This document shows positions 1 to 10,147 of a stretch of DNA of 24,891 bases, piece by piece. Every line of letters starts with the position of its first letter. Positions within the stretch are counted from its first letter, which is position 1. Both the position numbers and the translations under genes were made by a program. The DNA comes from Priapulus caudatus (taxonomy: Eukaryota > Priapulida > Priapulimorpha > Priapulimorphida > Priapulidae): positions 518,883 to 543,773 of the forward strand of contig NW_014577109.1 in assembly GCF_000485595.1 (NCBI RefSeq), given 5' to 3'. The notes below the pieces were generated by a model. The model made no database searches. It had not been told where the DNA came from and saw only the letters and a program-made list of their open reading frames with translations.

Positions 1-62
1 CAATCCTTTCTCTCACTCTTCTTACCCTTATTCTACTACTATAACGATTACTACTATTATTG

Positions 63-130
63 CTATCGCTATCACTATCGCTATCACTATCGCTATCACT
101 ATCGCTATCACTATCGCTATCACTATTACT
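63..130. repeat. 12-bp minisatellite, unit CTATCGCTATCA
   Basis: The hexamers CTATCG and CTATCA alternate for about five 12-bp units, then decay into an imperfect TTACTATTA-type tract to about 170. The repeat gives an artificial Leu-Ser open frame on the + strand that runs on to 605. I do not call it a gene: it has no ATG at the start, and no domain is recognisable after the repeat. Confidence 0.9.
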
Positions 131-170
131 ATTAATATTACTAATACTTTTAATATTTATTAGTTTTGAG

Positions 171-1824
171 TATGTCTATATTGTCCCACAGAAACCCCAC
201 AAAAAGTACAGGGGTATGCTAATCTGCTGGAGAAAAGGGACTCGGCTGGACGCGGAGTCGCTCGAGATTTGCAAATATTCTAACATGTTAAACCAAATAT
301 TGCCCATAACCGTCAAAACCATGATGAAAATCTATCTATGTATCAGCTATGTATCAACACGAAGCCACCGCTGTGATACTCACATGGGAGCGAAACAGGA
401 AATAAGACGCGATGTTACGCATGGACAAGTGATATTTTATCGCGTTTGCTTAGGAAGCAGATCCACTCGCAACCCGGACGCATTTGCTTTTAGACTCCAG
501 CATCTCTCTGTGGACTACTCACTCGTTAAAAACGGCTTACTCATGGATAGCATGTCACCAGAACCTTCAACGGCAGCGGGGGGAACTCAGCTGCAGAATA
601 AATAGAGTTGTATCCGAAAGTTGTTTAGATGTATTTCACTTCTATTTTCAATTTGTGTGTTTTCGATCTGCGACTGCCGCGCGCGGTGAATTGCGTTAGA
701 AGCGAATCCATCACTCTTTGTACGGGCGTGGAACAAGAAACAAATACAGATACGCTATGTCAGCGTTACGACACTCGTTTACGCCGGAGCAAATCCATCC
801 GTTTTGGATGCAGACGATAAACAACAGTGTAATTAATTGTTGTCCCTGACTGCTTTCGCATGCGGCTCCTTTCCGATGCGAACTCCTAAGTGCAAATCAC
901 GGCTGACATGAAAGCCGGTGCTGCAATATTCTGTTTCAACTCACGTACTTCTACGTTGTTATATTACCGGAGAACACGCGTACAGCATTGCAAATTAAAC
1001 AGCGCAACAGCAGCGGCCGCAGATGCCGATCGGCTGTTACACGAGTCACTCGCAGTATTAAGTTATCGAGATGGGATTTACGTGTAATCACCGTTAGCCA
1101 CGGTGCAGAGCAGCAACAAGTATAACGTATACGCGCGAACCTACGTACGGAATCTTTCCCCCACATAACCTCATGGTACATACAGGTCCTAGGTAACACC
1201 CAGCTTTCATCATTCTACGCCCGCATCCCCGACAGTTGCACACGAACGACCTGCTCTTCTCTTGACTTCACTTCGCACGGAGACAAAAGAATCGTTAATT
1301 AATCATCCGTCTAATATTTAGTAAAGGCGACATTAGCCGTGACGCCGCCTCGCAAGCTGCTGCCGGGCTTTCAATTACTGAACGTGACGCAACTGCAAAT
1401 GTCAACCTAGCAGGTGATTTAATGTCGAACGCACACTCGCAGGAGAAACGTAAACGAGAAACGACGTAGCCATTATCTCTTAGTATTTGGACAAATTGCG
1501 GGGTGACAGCGTCGCAGCACGAGATGGTGCCGACACAGGGCGCAGAAAGCTGAACGAACGCCGCGCGTTCTCGTTGTCACGTGGATACGAACTAAAGTTA
1601 GAGTCGCAAGTCGCCACCCCCACCCTTCACACTTCCCTATGCTATAAGCGCGCCGTGTCGCGAGGAAATGCAAGAGGTTTCCTAGATTCAGCGTGGATCT
1701 GTATGCTTTCCACGATTAACGCACGATAGCTGACAAGTTAGCAGAAAGCAAAACGACCTCTATTCAATAACCCCCTACCTAGTGTGATCGACGCGAAATC
1801 TATCCTCACATGAACATAAATCCA
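171..1824. other. Unique sequence, no gene recognised
   Basis: Mixed-composition DNA with only short open frames on both strands, none resembling a family I know. I saw no splice-bounded conserved exon, RNA gene, inverted repeat or tandem repeat here. The longest frame is the continuation of the Leu-Ser minisatellite frame to 605. Confidence 0.5.
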
Positions 1825-1875
1825 TATATATATTCATATACATATACACATATATCTATATGTATATTCACGTGG
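1825..1875. repeat. AT-rich alternating TA/CATA tract
   Basis: A low-complexity run of TATA, CATA and TGTA steps that is partly self-complementary. It looks like a degenerate AT microsatellite. TATA-like words occur but nothing nearby supports a promoter. Confidence 0.7.
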
Positions 1876-2074
1876 ACATGCAACTGGGATCAAAATGGCG
1901 ATACGGTACCCACCAGCTCCGACGTGAGAAAGGGTGAAACACGAAATCGTGCAGCGCCACTTGATATATAGTATGATCATTCAGCGTTCGAAAAATGCAC
2001 TATAACATTATGGAAAAGTTCATGACTATATTATTTACCTATCAAAGGAAAATGGCAGAATCGCGCGTGTGATG

Positions 2075-2134
2075 CACTGATCTCTATTATACTAACTAAC
2101 TCTATTAACTAAGTTAGTATAATAGAGATCAGTG
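2075..2134. mobile_element. 60-bp perfect hairpin with 8-bp flanking duplication (miniature hAT-like element)
   Basis: Two perfect 23-bp inverted arms (2075-2097 and 2112-2134) enclose a 14-bp spacer. The ends are CACTG and CAGTG. The 8 bases immediately outside on each side are identical, GTGTGATG at 2067-2074 and 2135-2142, which is what a target-site duplication looks like. An 8-bp duplication and CA/TG ends are typical of hAT elements, but the TSD does not fit the nTnnnnAn preference and the element is far too short to code for a transposase. If mobile, it must be moved in trans. The duplication is directly visible; the hAT assignment is inferred. Confidence 0.75.
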
Positions 2135-2142
2135 GTGTGATG

Positions 2143-2548
2143 CCGTGTAGAGCACGGGGACGACAGAAACCGTAAAAAGCATGCGAATAAACAACAAACA
2201 CGACCCGATCTACGGAGAGAGGGCGTTGCTAAAGGCGCAGCCCGAACTACGCGAACTGTCGTTATTTTGCAATGTGAAACGCATAGAGCAAGAGATGCGC
2301 ACTACCTAACACCGTTTCCAGAGCAGGCGGTGGCCGCTTCATGTATATCCGCATCCCCAGCATGGCATCCGTCGGACCGGCGAGCACCCGAGAAGAGAGA
2401 GAAAATCTCCGGCGAGCTTTATAAGCCGAACGCTAACTCGACAGAAGACGGTGGCGACAGATTCGAACTGCTCAGCGCTAAGTAGCTCCTTCTCCCGTGT
2501 TCTCGCGTAATCGCTGCACAGTCGAGAACGTGCGACGGTGCACTGGAA

Positions 2549-2551
<3 letters not shown>
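2143..2551. other. Unique sequence, no gene recognised
   Basis: No recognisable coding, RNA or repeat feature. Short overlapping frames on both strands have no family resemblance, and those on the minus strand continue into the GT tract as His-Thr runs. Confidence 0.5.
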
Positions 2552-2601
<50 letters not shown>

Positions 2602-2634
2602 GCGTGTGCGTGTGCGTGTGCGTGTGTGTGTGTA
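2552..2634. repeat. (GT)n microsatellite grading into (GTGTGC)n
   Basis: About 44 bp of pure GT dinucleotides are followed by several GTGTGC hexamers and a final short GT run. Alternating purine-pyrimidine sequence of this length can adopt Z-DNA. The His-Thr open frames on the minus strand are by-products. Confidence 0.95.
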
Positions 2635-2860
2635 CGCATGTGAGCTCCCGCTCTGCCGACTGCATGCGCAGCTGAGATGCGATACGACTAGCACGTGGGT
2701 CCGTTCCACGTACGCGCTCAGGCGGTAATGACCGACCAGGATCTGACGATGTTATTTTTATGAAAATATTCTTTAGGGAAACCACCCGGCACGGGGAACC
2801 AGTATATGGAAGCGCGGCTGCTGCCTTTAGTTGTTATGGGCCATCTGGCTCGCAAATGCA

Positions 2861-3006
2861 GATGCCACGCACGCGCACACACACGCATACAAGCTCGAGC
2901 AGGATTTCACACAGAGAAATGTTAACACACATGCAGAAACATACACACCCACAAATCTCGCTCACAGGCACGCACGCACGCTCGCACGCACAACACAGAC
3001 ACGCAC
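2861..3006. repeat. Degenerate CA/CACG-rich tract
   Basis: Interrupted ACAC, CACGCACG and ACATACAC runs separated by short unique bases. This is a decayed CA microsatellite. Confidence 0.8.
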
Positions 3007-3700
3007 ATGATGACGTCGCTACACGTGGCACATAAAGTACGAGTGCATCTAAATTTACAGGGCTTCACGGCACGTACATTTTCCTCATCTTACAAACAGC
3101 TGTAACCAGCGCAACTCAGTCACCACGTCTACGCAAACGCATCACGGTGTCACAATTGCATTAACATACGCTGCCACGTACACCATCAGGAAATTTTATA
3201 GTAGATAGTTAATGGAGTATATGAAATCAATGGCAATCGGCTACGGCAACAATATCATATATCAGTGAGATACGACATGTGCGAGACCAGGAGCAGTATT
3301 ATGGCAGTCTCCATCAAGAGCCAACATCTTAGTAATATACTCTCCCGAAAAAAACTGCCAGTAACAGCGATCACTACTGTGGGTGCAACACACTGTTGCC
3401 AAACGCTAAAAACTAGTTCACCGCATGCTCAGAACCTAGCAAACTGTGTAAACACATGCAAAGTCTGCTTACAAAATGATTTCTAATGCACTAAACCTCC
3501 CTCACTCTCTCTGCTCAAAGTAACTCAGTGCATCGACTCCATCGTTAACTCGCAGCTTTTCGTGGAAGGCAGAAAAACATATCAAAATCACTCGCCAACG
3601 CAGACTCGCACAAGGGTGCTCAGTACATCGTCTACCACTCATTAGCTTAGAGAAAGAATTCTAACGTTGGTGTCAGATCAACCATATGCGAAACTCCCTG
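3007..3700. other. Unique sequence, no gene recognised
   Basis: No repeats, inverted repeats or convincing exons seen. The longest frame (3265-3486, +) has no recognisable domain. Confidence 0.5.
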
Positions 3701-3858
3701 TTTTGCTGCTGCTGCCGCCGCCGCCACAACCACCACCATCCCACCACTACGACTACAAACCAACAGCAGCAACAGCAACAGCAGCAGCAATGATAATGAT
3801 ACCAACACCAGCGGCAACAGCAGCACCAACAGCAACAGCACCAGCAGCAGCAGCAATA
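3701..3858. repeat. Trinucleotide-rich tract (GCTGCC/CCACCA/CAGCAA)
   Basis: The tract begins with CTG and CCG triplets, passes through CCACCA runs and continues as interrupted CAG/CAA triplets. One frame gives nine consecutive Gln codons (CAG/CAA) and then a TGA stop. Other frames give Ala/Thr/Pro, Leu or Cys runs. All frames are low-complexity and no flanking domain is visible, so I treat it as a repeat rather than a poly-Gln exon. Confidence 0.8.
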
Positions 3859-3917
3859 ACTAGACAGAGGGCACTCACGGAGAGTGCATACCTCCGCGAG
3901 AATGTAACATGTATGTG

Positions 3918-4010
3918 CTCGCTGGTGGCGGCTGCTGACTGACTCGCCTGCTGCTGACTCGCCGCTCACTGGTGGCTGCTGCTGACTCGCTGACTCGACG
4001 CGCTATCGAT
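3918..4010. repeat. Degenerate CTGACTCGC / GGTGGCTGCTG repeat
   Basis: The words CTGACTCGC, GCTGCTGACT and TGGTGGC or TGGCGGC recur several times at irregular spacing. It reads as a short decayed minisatellite extending from the neighbouring trinucleotide tract. Confidence 0.6.
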
Positions 4011-4022
4011 CGCGCGGTGGCT

Positions 4023-4038
4023 ACACACACACACACAC
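4023..4038. repeat. (AC)8 microsatellite
   Basis: Eight uninterrupted AC dinucleotides. Confidence 0.95.
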
Positions 4039-5733
4039 GAGCGTTAGAATTAACCCCTCGGCAAAATTTCCCCTCCGAAATCCTGCCGTTCGTCTGTTCC
4101 TAGACATACAGCTCGTTTGCTATGAATCGACTAACACATCCGTCACCACGGACCTGTGGAAACAGAGATGCTTTCAGACAAGTTATCCACTGAAATTGGG
4201 CCAATCCTCCATGTGGCTAAAAGCAGCTGACCAGTTGGCGGAAGCCAGCCTAGTTGCAGGTATACTGCCGGGCAAGCCAGCCCTAACCATTTCTGCCAGC
4301 AGTGGGGTCGGGTGTAGTGGGTAGAGAAGGAGGGGCAACGTCTAAATCACATATCCCCCAAGCAAAGCTCCCGATTGCTTTATCAGTTCTCCCTGGCAGA
4401 AGCTGCCCTGCGGACACTGGAAGCCAACCACGCATAAATACAGCCGCGTCTACATCAGTACCCGTCACCGTAACCAGCACCAGACTTTGTTTATTATCAA
4501 CATCCTACGGTTTCGTAAACAGTTTAGGTCGCAGCTGCCCATTCGCATGCGCACCACTGCGCGAATACACATTTGAATACTCAGGCATTGCCACCTACAT
4601 CAGGAAGTGTCCCGCTGAACGCGAATAGCAGCTTCAATAGCTAACCGTGACATCGATACTGGGCAGGCAACGAGGGCAGTAGCAGCTCAGGGTAAGCATT
4701 ATAAGGAGCTCGGCAATTACTGATTGGACGCATTCGCGTCTTGAACTAGCGGAAAATCAAGGTCGTATTGATTATCAAGCACCACTCGGTTCCTTTGATC
4801 CTTACTGTCAAACAGGGCAATGTCTGACTTCGAACAAGCAGTGCTGCGTATTACATTGCCACCCATCGTCAGTATTCCGCCATCACTCTTGCTTCTGATT
4901 CACATTAAACGACGTGATGACGCCGTGAAACCATGCGTCATGCCCTCTCCCACCCATCCCAGGTTCAGTCAAATGCCGGTGCCACGCTAACACTCATGCA
5001 CTACTTCCCGCAACCACTGCTGGCTGTCCCATCCCACCAGAGATTGCTTGCGAGTAGCGCACAATGCACTCGTTCAAAAATCCTCCCCCCTCCGTTGTTG
5101 ATAGGAAGCTGGGGGTAAGAGAGCCGGCCTCCTTCTTTGAAATATAAACGGGCCCATTCTTGCGCTAAATCGGTTGCAAACAGCGTCTTTAGCACGGCAA
5201 AACAACAACAGGCTGTAAGCAAGCGTCCGCGCTACCTAACACGCAGCATAATTGCTTTTGCTTACCTCTCTTCGGAACATCGTGTTACAATGCCTTTCTC
5301 ACCTATTATCGGATCATTAGCGTCACCACTAATTACGCGCTGTCTGAAAGGACAGGATCAAAAGAAACGCAATGCATGGCTTTTCCGTTAACACGGTTAT
5401 GTCGAGCACCGCCATTCTTCGGCATTTTACACTTGCTATTGAAATTTATGAAAGAAGCTATTCTGGCCCACAGAAGGATAGCAGACGGTGATGCAATAAA
5501 TCAGTAAAGGAACATTTATTGGCATGTCGGTTTATCGGTTTGCCTTCAGAGAACAGCTGTGGGGGTTTGAATACCCGTATATTACTCAGACCATCGGTCG
5601 CGATAGATAATATAATATGCTTGCGAATCAGCGTTACCATTCGTGCAAGTGGGGTTGTAATTAACCTAACGTCAACGGTTCGTACCCTGCCTACGCACCG
5701 ACCCGCGGGAGCGAATCACGAATAACATACTAT
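4039..5733. other. Unique sequence, no gene recognised
   Basis: About 1.7 kb without tandem repeats or clear inverted repeats. The largest frames (4302-4628, + and overlapping minus frames) have no recognisable motif, signal peptide or domain. AATAAA-type words occur, but no gene can be anchored to them. Confidence 0.5.
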
Positions 5734-5780
5734 CTTCATCATCATCATCAGCATCATTATTGTTATTATTTTATTATTTA
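5734..5780. repeat. CAT/TTA trinucleotide tract
   Basis: A short ATC/CAT run passes into TTATTG and TTATTA triplets. Confidence 0.85.
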
Positions 5781-7039
5781 TTGGTATGTTAACCACGGAA
5801 AATATGGAGAAATATATGGAGAAATGAGCATGTATCAGTATGTACAGAGGTGGAACCTCGTGTTAGCCATTGAATAATGATGAAAAATGAAAAAATCAAT
5901 GAAATTTCGCATAAAACCTCGAGTGTATCTTTAACCACTGGTAAGTCGGCAGGTTATGAGGTAATCAGCCAGAACCACGCCGACAATGCAAACAGCCGGC
6001 TCGTTCAATTGCCACTTGGTCATTACCACGTCGCTAATTGATATTTATTTCCCGGACAGCTATTGCAACAGTGCTGCCAAGTTAATGTGTAAGCGCCGTG
6101 TATAGCCTCACGAAATACCCCGCATTAGTTAAAAGGATAAAACTTCGTCCACATGATGGCTAGCAAGAAAATGATTGACAGACACACGCCTAAACAGGAG
6201 CCTTTCATATTGAACACGGCGAAGCATTCAATTCGGTACAAACCATTTGTCATTCTATTTATTAAAGCGCCCGCCGCTAATCCCGGATAACAACCCAGCT
6301 TTACCACTACAAACGTGAGAGCAATGAAAACCCATGACGACGGGCACGAGGCGAAAGGCACGGGTAATTAAACATACGAAAAGATATCGACAGGGGAACC
6401 TCGAGCGGAGTGGACAAACGGCTGTACAAACACGAACCACAGTGATACCGTCCCGCTGAATTTAACACAATGTAGAAATGAAGATGGCGTTGCAGTCGGA
6501 AGCATAGAAAATGGTTGCTACACAGATCAGACACCTCAAATTTCCCGACTTTTTCCTGATATTTCCTTGACTCATTTTTAGTTTTCAGCGATTAAATACA
6601 TGAAGAAATCGCACAGGAAAACATAATAACGGCTTCCAACCACGTCTTACATCCGTCCTATATCCAGTCATTCATCCTATCATCTTCTGCGTCTACTCAT
6701 ACTTCCTTTGAGCAATTTCCGCATTCCTAGCATCGTCTGCAGCCCCCTCTCATGTTCCCCTTGTTTCTTAACGCATTGGCTTCTACGAGCAGCAATTAAA
6801 ATTCCCCTGAATTTTCCATGACCAGTAGTTGACGCTGACACGGACAGATAGATGACCGCTGACCTGGGGAAGATTACGTGCAGACAGGAGAGCTTGACGT
6901 GCCTGTAATGAGCCTTCTCTTTGGTTTCTTCTACAGTAACACCGCGCACGGACTGCCATGTCCGCCGACAGGCGGTCGAAACACCCTCAGCTATGTAGTC
7001 ATCGTGACACGCTAGAATCCCACACTGAGCGGCTGCCTA
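5781..7039. other. Unique sequence, no gene recognised
   Basis: The words GGAGAAATATATGGAGAAAT and AATGATGAAAAATGAAAAAA at the left end are minor internal repetitions. A minus-strand frame at 6680-6949 is rich in Lys and Arg but matches nothing I know. Overlapping minus frames at 6125-6534 are also unrecognised. Confidence 0.5.
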
Positions 7040-7223
7040 TCTCGCTCTCACTCTCTCTCTCTCTCTACCCCCTCTCCATCTCCCTTCTCTCTCTGTGTGT
7101 GTGTGTGTGTCGCTCTCATTCATTCTCGCTCTCTCCCCCCTCTCTCCCTCTTTCCCTCCCCCTTCTCTCTCTTTCTTTCTCTCACTCTATCTCTCTCTTC
7201 TCGCTCTCTCTCTCTCGCTCTCG
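7040..7223. repeat. CT-rich polypyrimidine tract with embedded (GT)n
   Basis: Runs of CT dinucleotide and CTCG/CTTT variants, interrupted at about 7094-7110 by a short GT microsatellite. Ser-Leu-rich frames across it are by-products. Confidence 0.95.
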
Positions 7224-8239
7224 GCGCATCAGGCCGCATTTCTGCACCTCGCATGGTGCTTATGGAGCGAGGTCATTAACCAATCCCAATAAGACTCTTG
7301 TCATATTCTCTCTATCATCTCTTCATTAATCAGATGTTGGACATCTCAGGCGCAACCTACACTTGTACTACACGAGTACAGCCCGTAGAGCAGTCGCCTG
7401 GCTTCACGAACGAATCATATGTTGATAGGCTTGCACGCCCAGTCGGTTAGCCTAGTACCTTGACAAGCGTCTGCCGGCATGTTCTGGATAGTGAAAGCAA
7501 AAGCGATTATCAAACACGCACGACTCGCCCGTAAAACAAGGTAAAATATTCTCTGATTACTTCAGGGAGAATTCTCAACTATTCCGCTAGCCATTTTCTA
7601 CATAACCAGCTAGGCGTCAGCAGATGGTCTCTATGGCGTTTGCGCCAGCAGCAGTTCTGCACACGAGCAGTAGCGCAGCACGCGTGCTTTCATTACCACG
7701 CAGCCTACTGTCGGCGGTAAATTCCCCGTAAGCTAAAACAGCCCTCCAGTTCGAGTTAATTTTGAGCAGAATGTGCGAGGTGCTCGGCCTACTGTGCTGT
7801 TCCCCTGCGAGTGCGATTGAAAAGTTCTGAACGCCAGCCGAAATGAGCAAGTCGTCTCGCGAGACACCCGAAGCCGTTAAATACCCTAACTGAATACGCG
7901 CATGATTTACGTCTCAGCATCTGTGGCTCGGCGGCGAAATACACGGCGGCGGCGGCATTCACTTCACTCTGAGCAGCATCACGCGCATCAGCGCAATTCG
8001 GTGACAATAAATCGAGTCATACGCTCGTTTCCGCACCACGAGTGACGCACGCACGCACGCACGTACGCGCACGCACACACGCGGGGAGCGCGTCTAGCCC
8101 CCAATAAGGTTACAGCTCTCCCCGGCCGCACATAACTCACTGGCCGCGCGTGCCGCTCGGCAACTTAATCAGCGACCGTAGTGCGAAGGAAACTGTAACG
8201 CGCTCGGCTCAGCGGCGCGTGTAGTATATAATAATAATG
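7224..8239. other. Unique sequence, CpG-dense in its right half
   Basis: No gene recognised. From about 7600 to 8220 CpG is visibly frequent (CGGCGGCGGCGG, CGCGCG and CGCACG words), which could mark an unmethylated or promoter-like stretch. It could equally reflect the neighbouring ACGC repeats. No transcription start or downstream gene can be identified. Confidence 0.4.
8045..8082. repeat. (ACGC)n-rich microsatellite
   Basis: ACGC tetranucleotides with interspersed GTACGCGC and ACACAC steps. Confidence 0.9.
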
Positions 8240-8683
8240 CAGATAATCCTGGTAACTAACAATACACAGTGTGTTGTATGTTTAGGCATTTGACAATACA
8301 CTGTGTATTGTTAGCGAGCTTTCAACAATACACTGTGTATTGTTGAACACCTTCTAACAATACACTGTGTATTGTAGTAGGTACCTATGAGCTTTCAACA
8401 ATACACTGTTTATTGTTGAACACCTTCTAACAATACACTTTTCTTCTTTTTTCCCCTTTTTTTTAATTAGTTTACTTTTTGATTTGTAAACTTGAAATTG
8501 ACATTTATTTAAATAAATTTATTGAAATTATTTGATTGATTTTATTGAATTTATTGAAAATGAAATTGAATTTAAATACACAGTTGTTAGGTATTTACTA
8601 CAATACACAGTGTATTGTTAGAAGGTGTTCAACAATACACACTGTATTGTTGAAAGTGTATTGTTAGTTACCAAGATTATCTG
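8240..8683. mobile_element. 444-bp inverted-repeat element packed with palindromic sites
   Basis: The 28-bp ends (8240-8267 and 8656-8683) are inverted copies with one mismatch and begin CAGATAATC. Inside are at least seven near-perfect copies of the palindrome ACAATACACTGTGTATTGT (8293, 8325, 8357, 8398 and, in slightly altered form, 8259, 8600 and 8632), plus half-sites at about 8430 and 8656. Copies on the left are joined by TTGAACACCTTCTAACAAT and on the right by its reverse complement, so the whole element folds back around an AT-rich centre (8440-8580). The flanks share AATAAT, offset by one base, so the TSD is uncertain. It has no coding capacity. It is probably a non-autonomous cut-and-paste element, and the palindromes are plausible transposase-binding sites. 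Confidence 0.75.
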
Positions 8684-8940
8684 AATAATATACATCCACT
8701 CACTGTATAGCGACGCTGCGTGATGAAGAGAACTTTCCCAGGGCTGCGCCGTGAATATATAGTTATTGGATATAATTACAGAGTTCAGGTATGTTCACGG
8801 ATCCGGCGCGAAACCGGAGGGTTATCATTACCGCCACATGGGGGCGGCACTAGACGCATGTGCTAAATATCACACACTGATATCAGCGCAAACACCTTCG
8901 TGATCATTTTCTTAGAAACACGGCGCGTAGCGCCACAGTT

Positions 8941-9127
8941 TACACACGCACTCACTCACTCATTCACCTACGCACGCACGCACTCACTTTCTCACTCACA
9001 TATAAACGCGCGCGCGCGCACGCACGTACGCACGCACGCACGTACACACGCACGCACTCACTCTCTCACTCACATATAAACGCGCGCGCACGCACGCACT
9101 CACGCACTCACTCACATATAAACGCGC

Positions 9128-9160
<33 letters not shown>

Positions 9161-9210
9161 CTCACGCACTCACTCTCTCACTCACATGTAAACGCGCGCG
9201 CGCGCGCGCG
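8941..9210. repeat. Minisatellite of CACTCACATATAAACGCGCG units with ACGC and CG runs
   Basis: Four copies of the core CACATATAAACGCG (or CACATGTAAACGCG) start near 8997, 9071, 9113 and 9183. They are separated by variable CACG, CACT and CTCT runs, giving units of about 74, 42 and 70 bp. Each core is followed by alternating CG, with the longest pure run at about 9192-9210. These stretches have strong Z-DNA potential. The TATAAA words belong to the repeat and are not evidence of a promoter. Confidence 0.9.
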
Positions 9211-9266
9211 ACGTACACGATATTAGGCAAGGTAGCGAGAAATTGTGAAATGCCCCCATTTTCGCT

Positions 9267-9279
9267 CGCGTTCACACGG
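9267..9279 (+). mobile_element. Possible solo terminal remnant of the 23.3-kb inverted-repeat family
   Basis: The 13-mer CGCGTTCACACGG here is identical to the terminal motif of the element at 23304-23847. No matching opposite end was found nearby, so this would be a truncated or decayed copy. The identity is visible; the relationship is inferred. Confidence 0.35.
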
Positions 9280-9311
9280 CGGCCGTCTCTACATCCTGGT
9301 AACATCCAGCC

Positions 9312-9607
9312 TGTTCTGCTGGCATCTATGACAAATACGACATACGCATATACGCTCTCCTATGACACTATTTGTCATAGCAAGATTCTTTCTATGACAA
9401 ATATTGTTGTAGGCTATGTGTTGTGCGCATCATAGGAGTTTAGGAGCGCTATTATAAACGCAATCAGTGAATTTCAGCTGTAAAGCGGAACGAAGTTGAC
9501 TTGCCAATATTTGTCATATAAAAGAAGGAAGAATCTTCCTATGAAAAATAGTGTCATAGGAGATCGTATATGCGTATGTCGTATTTGTGATAGATGTTAG
9601 CAGAACA
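9312..9607. mobile_element. 296-bp foldback element with 79-bp inverted arms
   Basis: Left arm 9312-9390 and right arm 9529-9607 are inverted copies matching at 73 of 79 positions with no gaps. A further inverted match (TATGACAAATATTG) lies just inside, at 9393-9406 and 9505-9518. The subterminal word TATGACAAAT or its complement recurs several times, as binding sites of a transposase often do. The central spacer of about 100 bp codes for nothing. CTACATC occurs at 9289-9295 and 9613-9619, but it does not abut the arms, so a TSD is not established. It is a MITE or foldback element of undetermined superfamily. Confidence 0.75.
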
Positions 9608-10072
9608 TGTTGCTACATCACACGTCCGTGAGCTTGCATCAGCTGCTCGGTCTGGCAAGCCGTCGCTAACACGCTGAAACACGACGATGACTTCATCTCC
9701 TCGCGTCAGCCTCTTGACGCAAGAGCGATGCGATGACAATGGAGACACTTGCTCTGGAGACACAATGGAGACACATCACGAACAACCTGCCTGGCTACGA
9801 TAGAGCTACTGCTACGGTGGCCCGTCGTGTGCTGACCCCCAGCGACACAGCAAACCTGTCCTACAGTAGTAGTATAGGCGGCTCGTGAATGCGAATACGT
9901 ACGTGCGATGCTGATAGCCGTCACGCGCTCCGGTGGGAAATATGCGGTTCTCGAGAAATGTTTCAATAGGAAAACGCGTGCGTATGTACGTTGTGCGTAT
10001 TTCTTGAAGGCAAGGAGAGCAAACAAGCCCGGGAACTATGTGGGGCTCAACTCGTTACCGACGTGTGATCAT
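9608..10072. other. Unique sequence, no gene recognised
   Basis: Mixed composition with a short GGAGACACAATGGAGACAC duplication near 9740-9775. Minus-strand frames overlapping 9554-10026 have no recognisable domain. Confidence 0.5.
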
Positions 10073-10147
10073 GTGCCTGCTTAGCTCTAGAACTATAGTC
10101 CTGTCTCGTGCCTGTGGCCGCCTGTGGCAGAGCGAAGGACTATATAG

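Noticed and set aside
60-605. 181-codon + frame starting with a Leu-Ser repeat
   Set aside because: It starts in the 12-bp minisatellite at a TTG, not an ATG, and the remainder has no recognisable family, transmembrane pattern or splice context.
3667-3942. Poly-Gln or Ala/Pro-rich exon in the trinucleotide tract
   Set aside because: The Gln frame is only about nine codons before a stop. No flanking domain or convincing splice sites.
8233-8690. AATAAT flanks of the 444-bp element as its TSD
   Set aside because: The left copy is offset by one base from the end and the sequence is simple AT-rich, so it does not qualify as a clear TSD.
8990-9190. TATAAA boxes as promoters
   Set aside because: They are repeated members of a minisatellite unit with no gene downstream.
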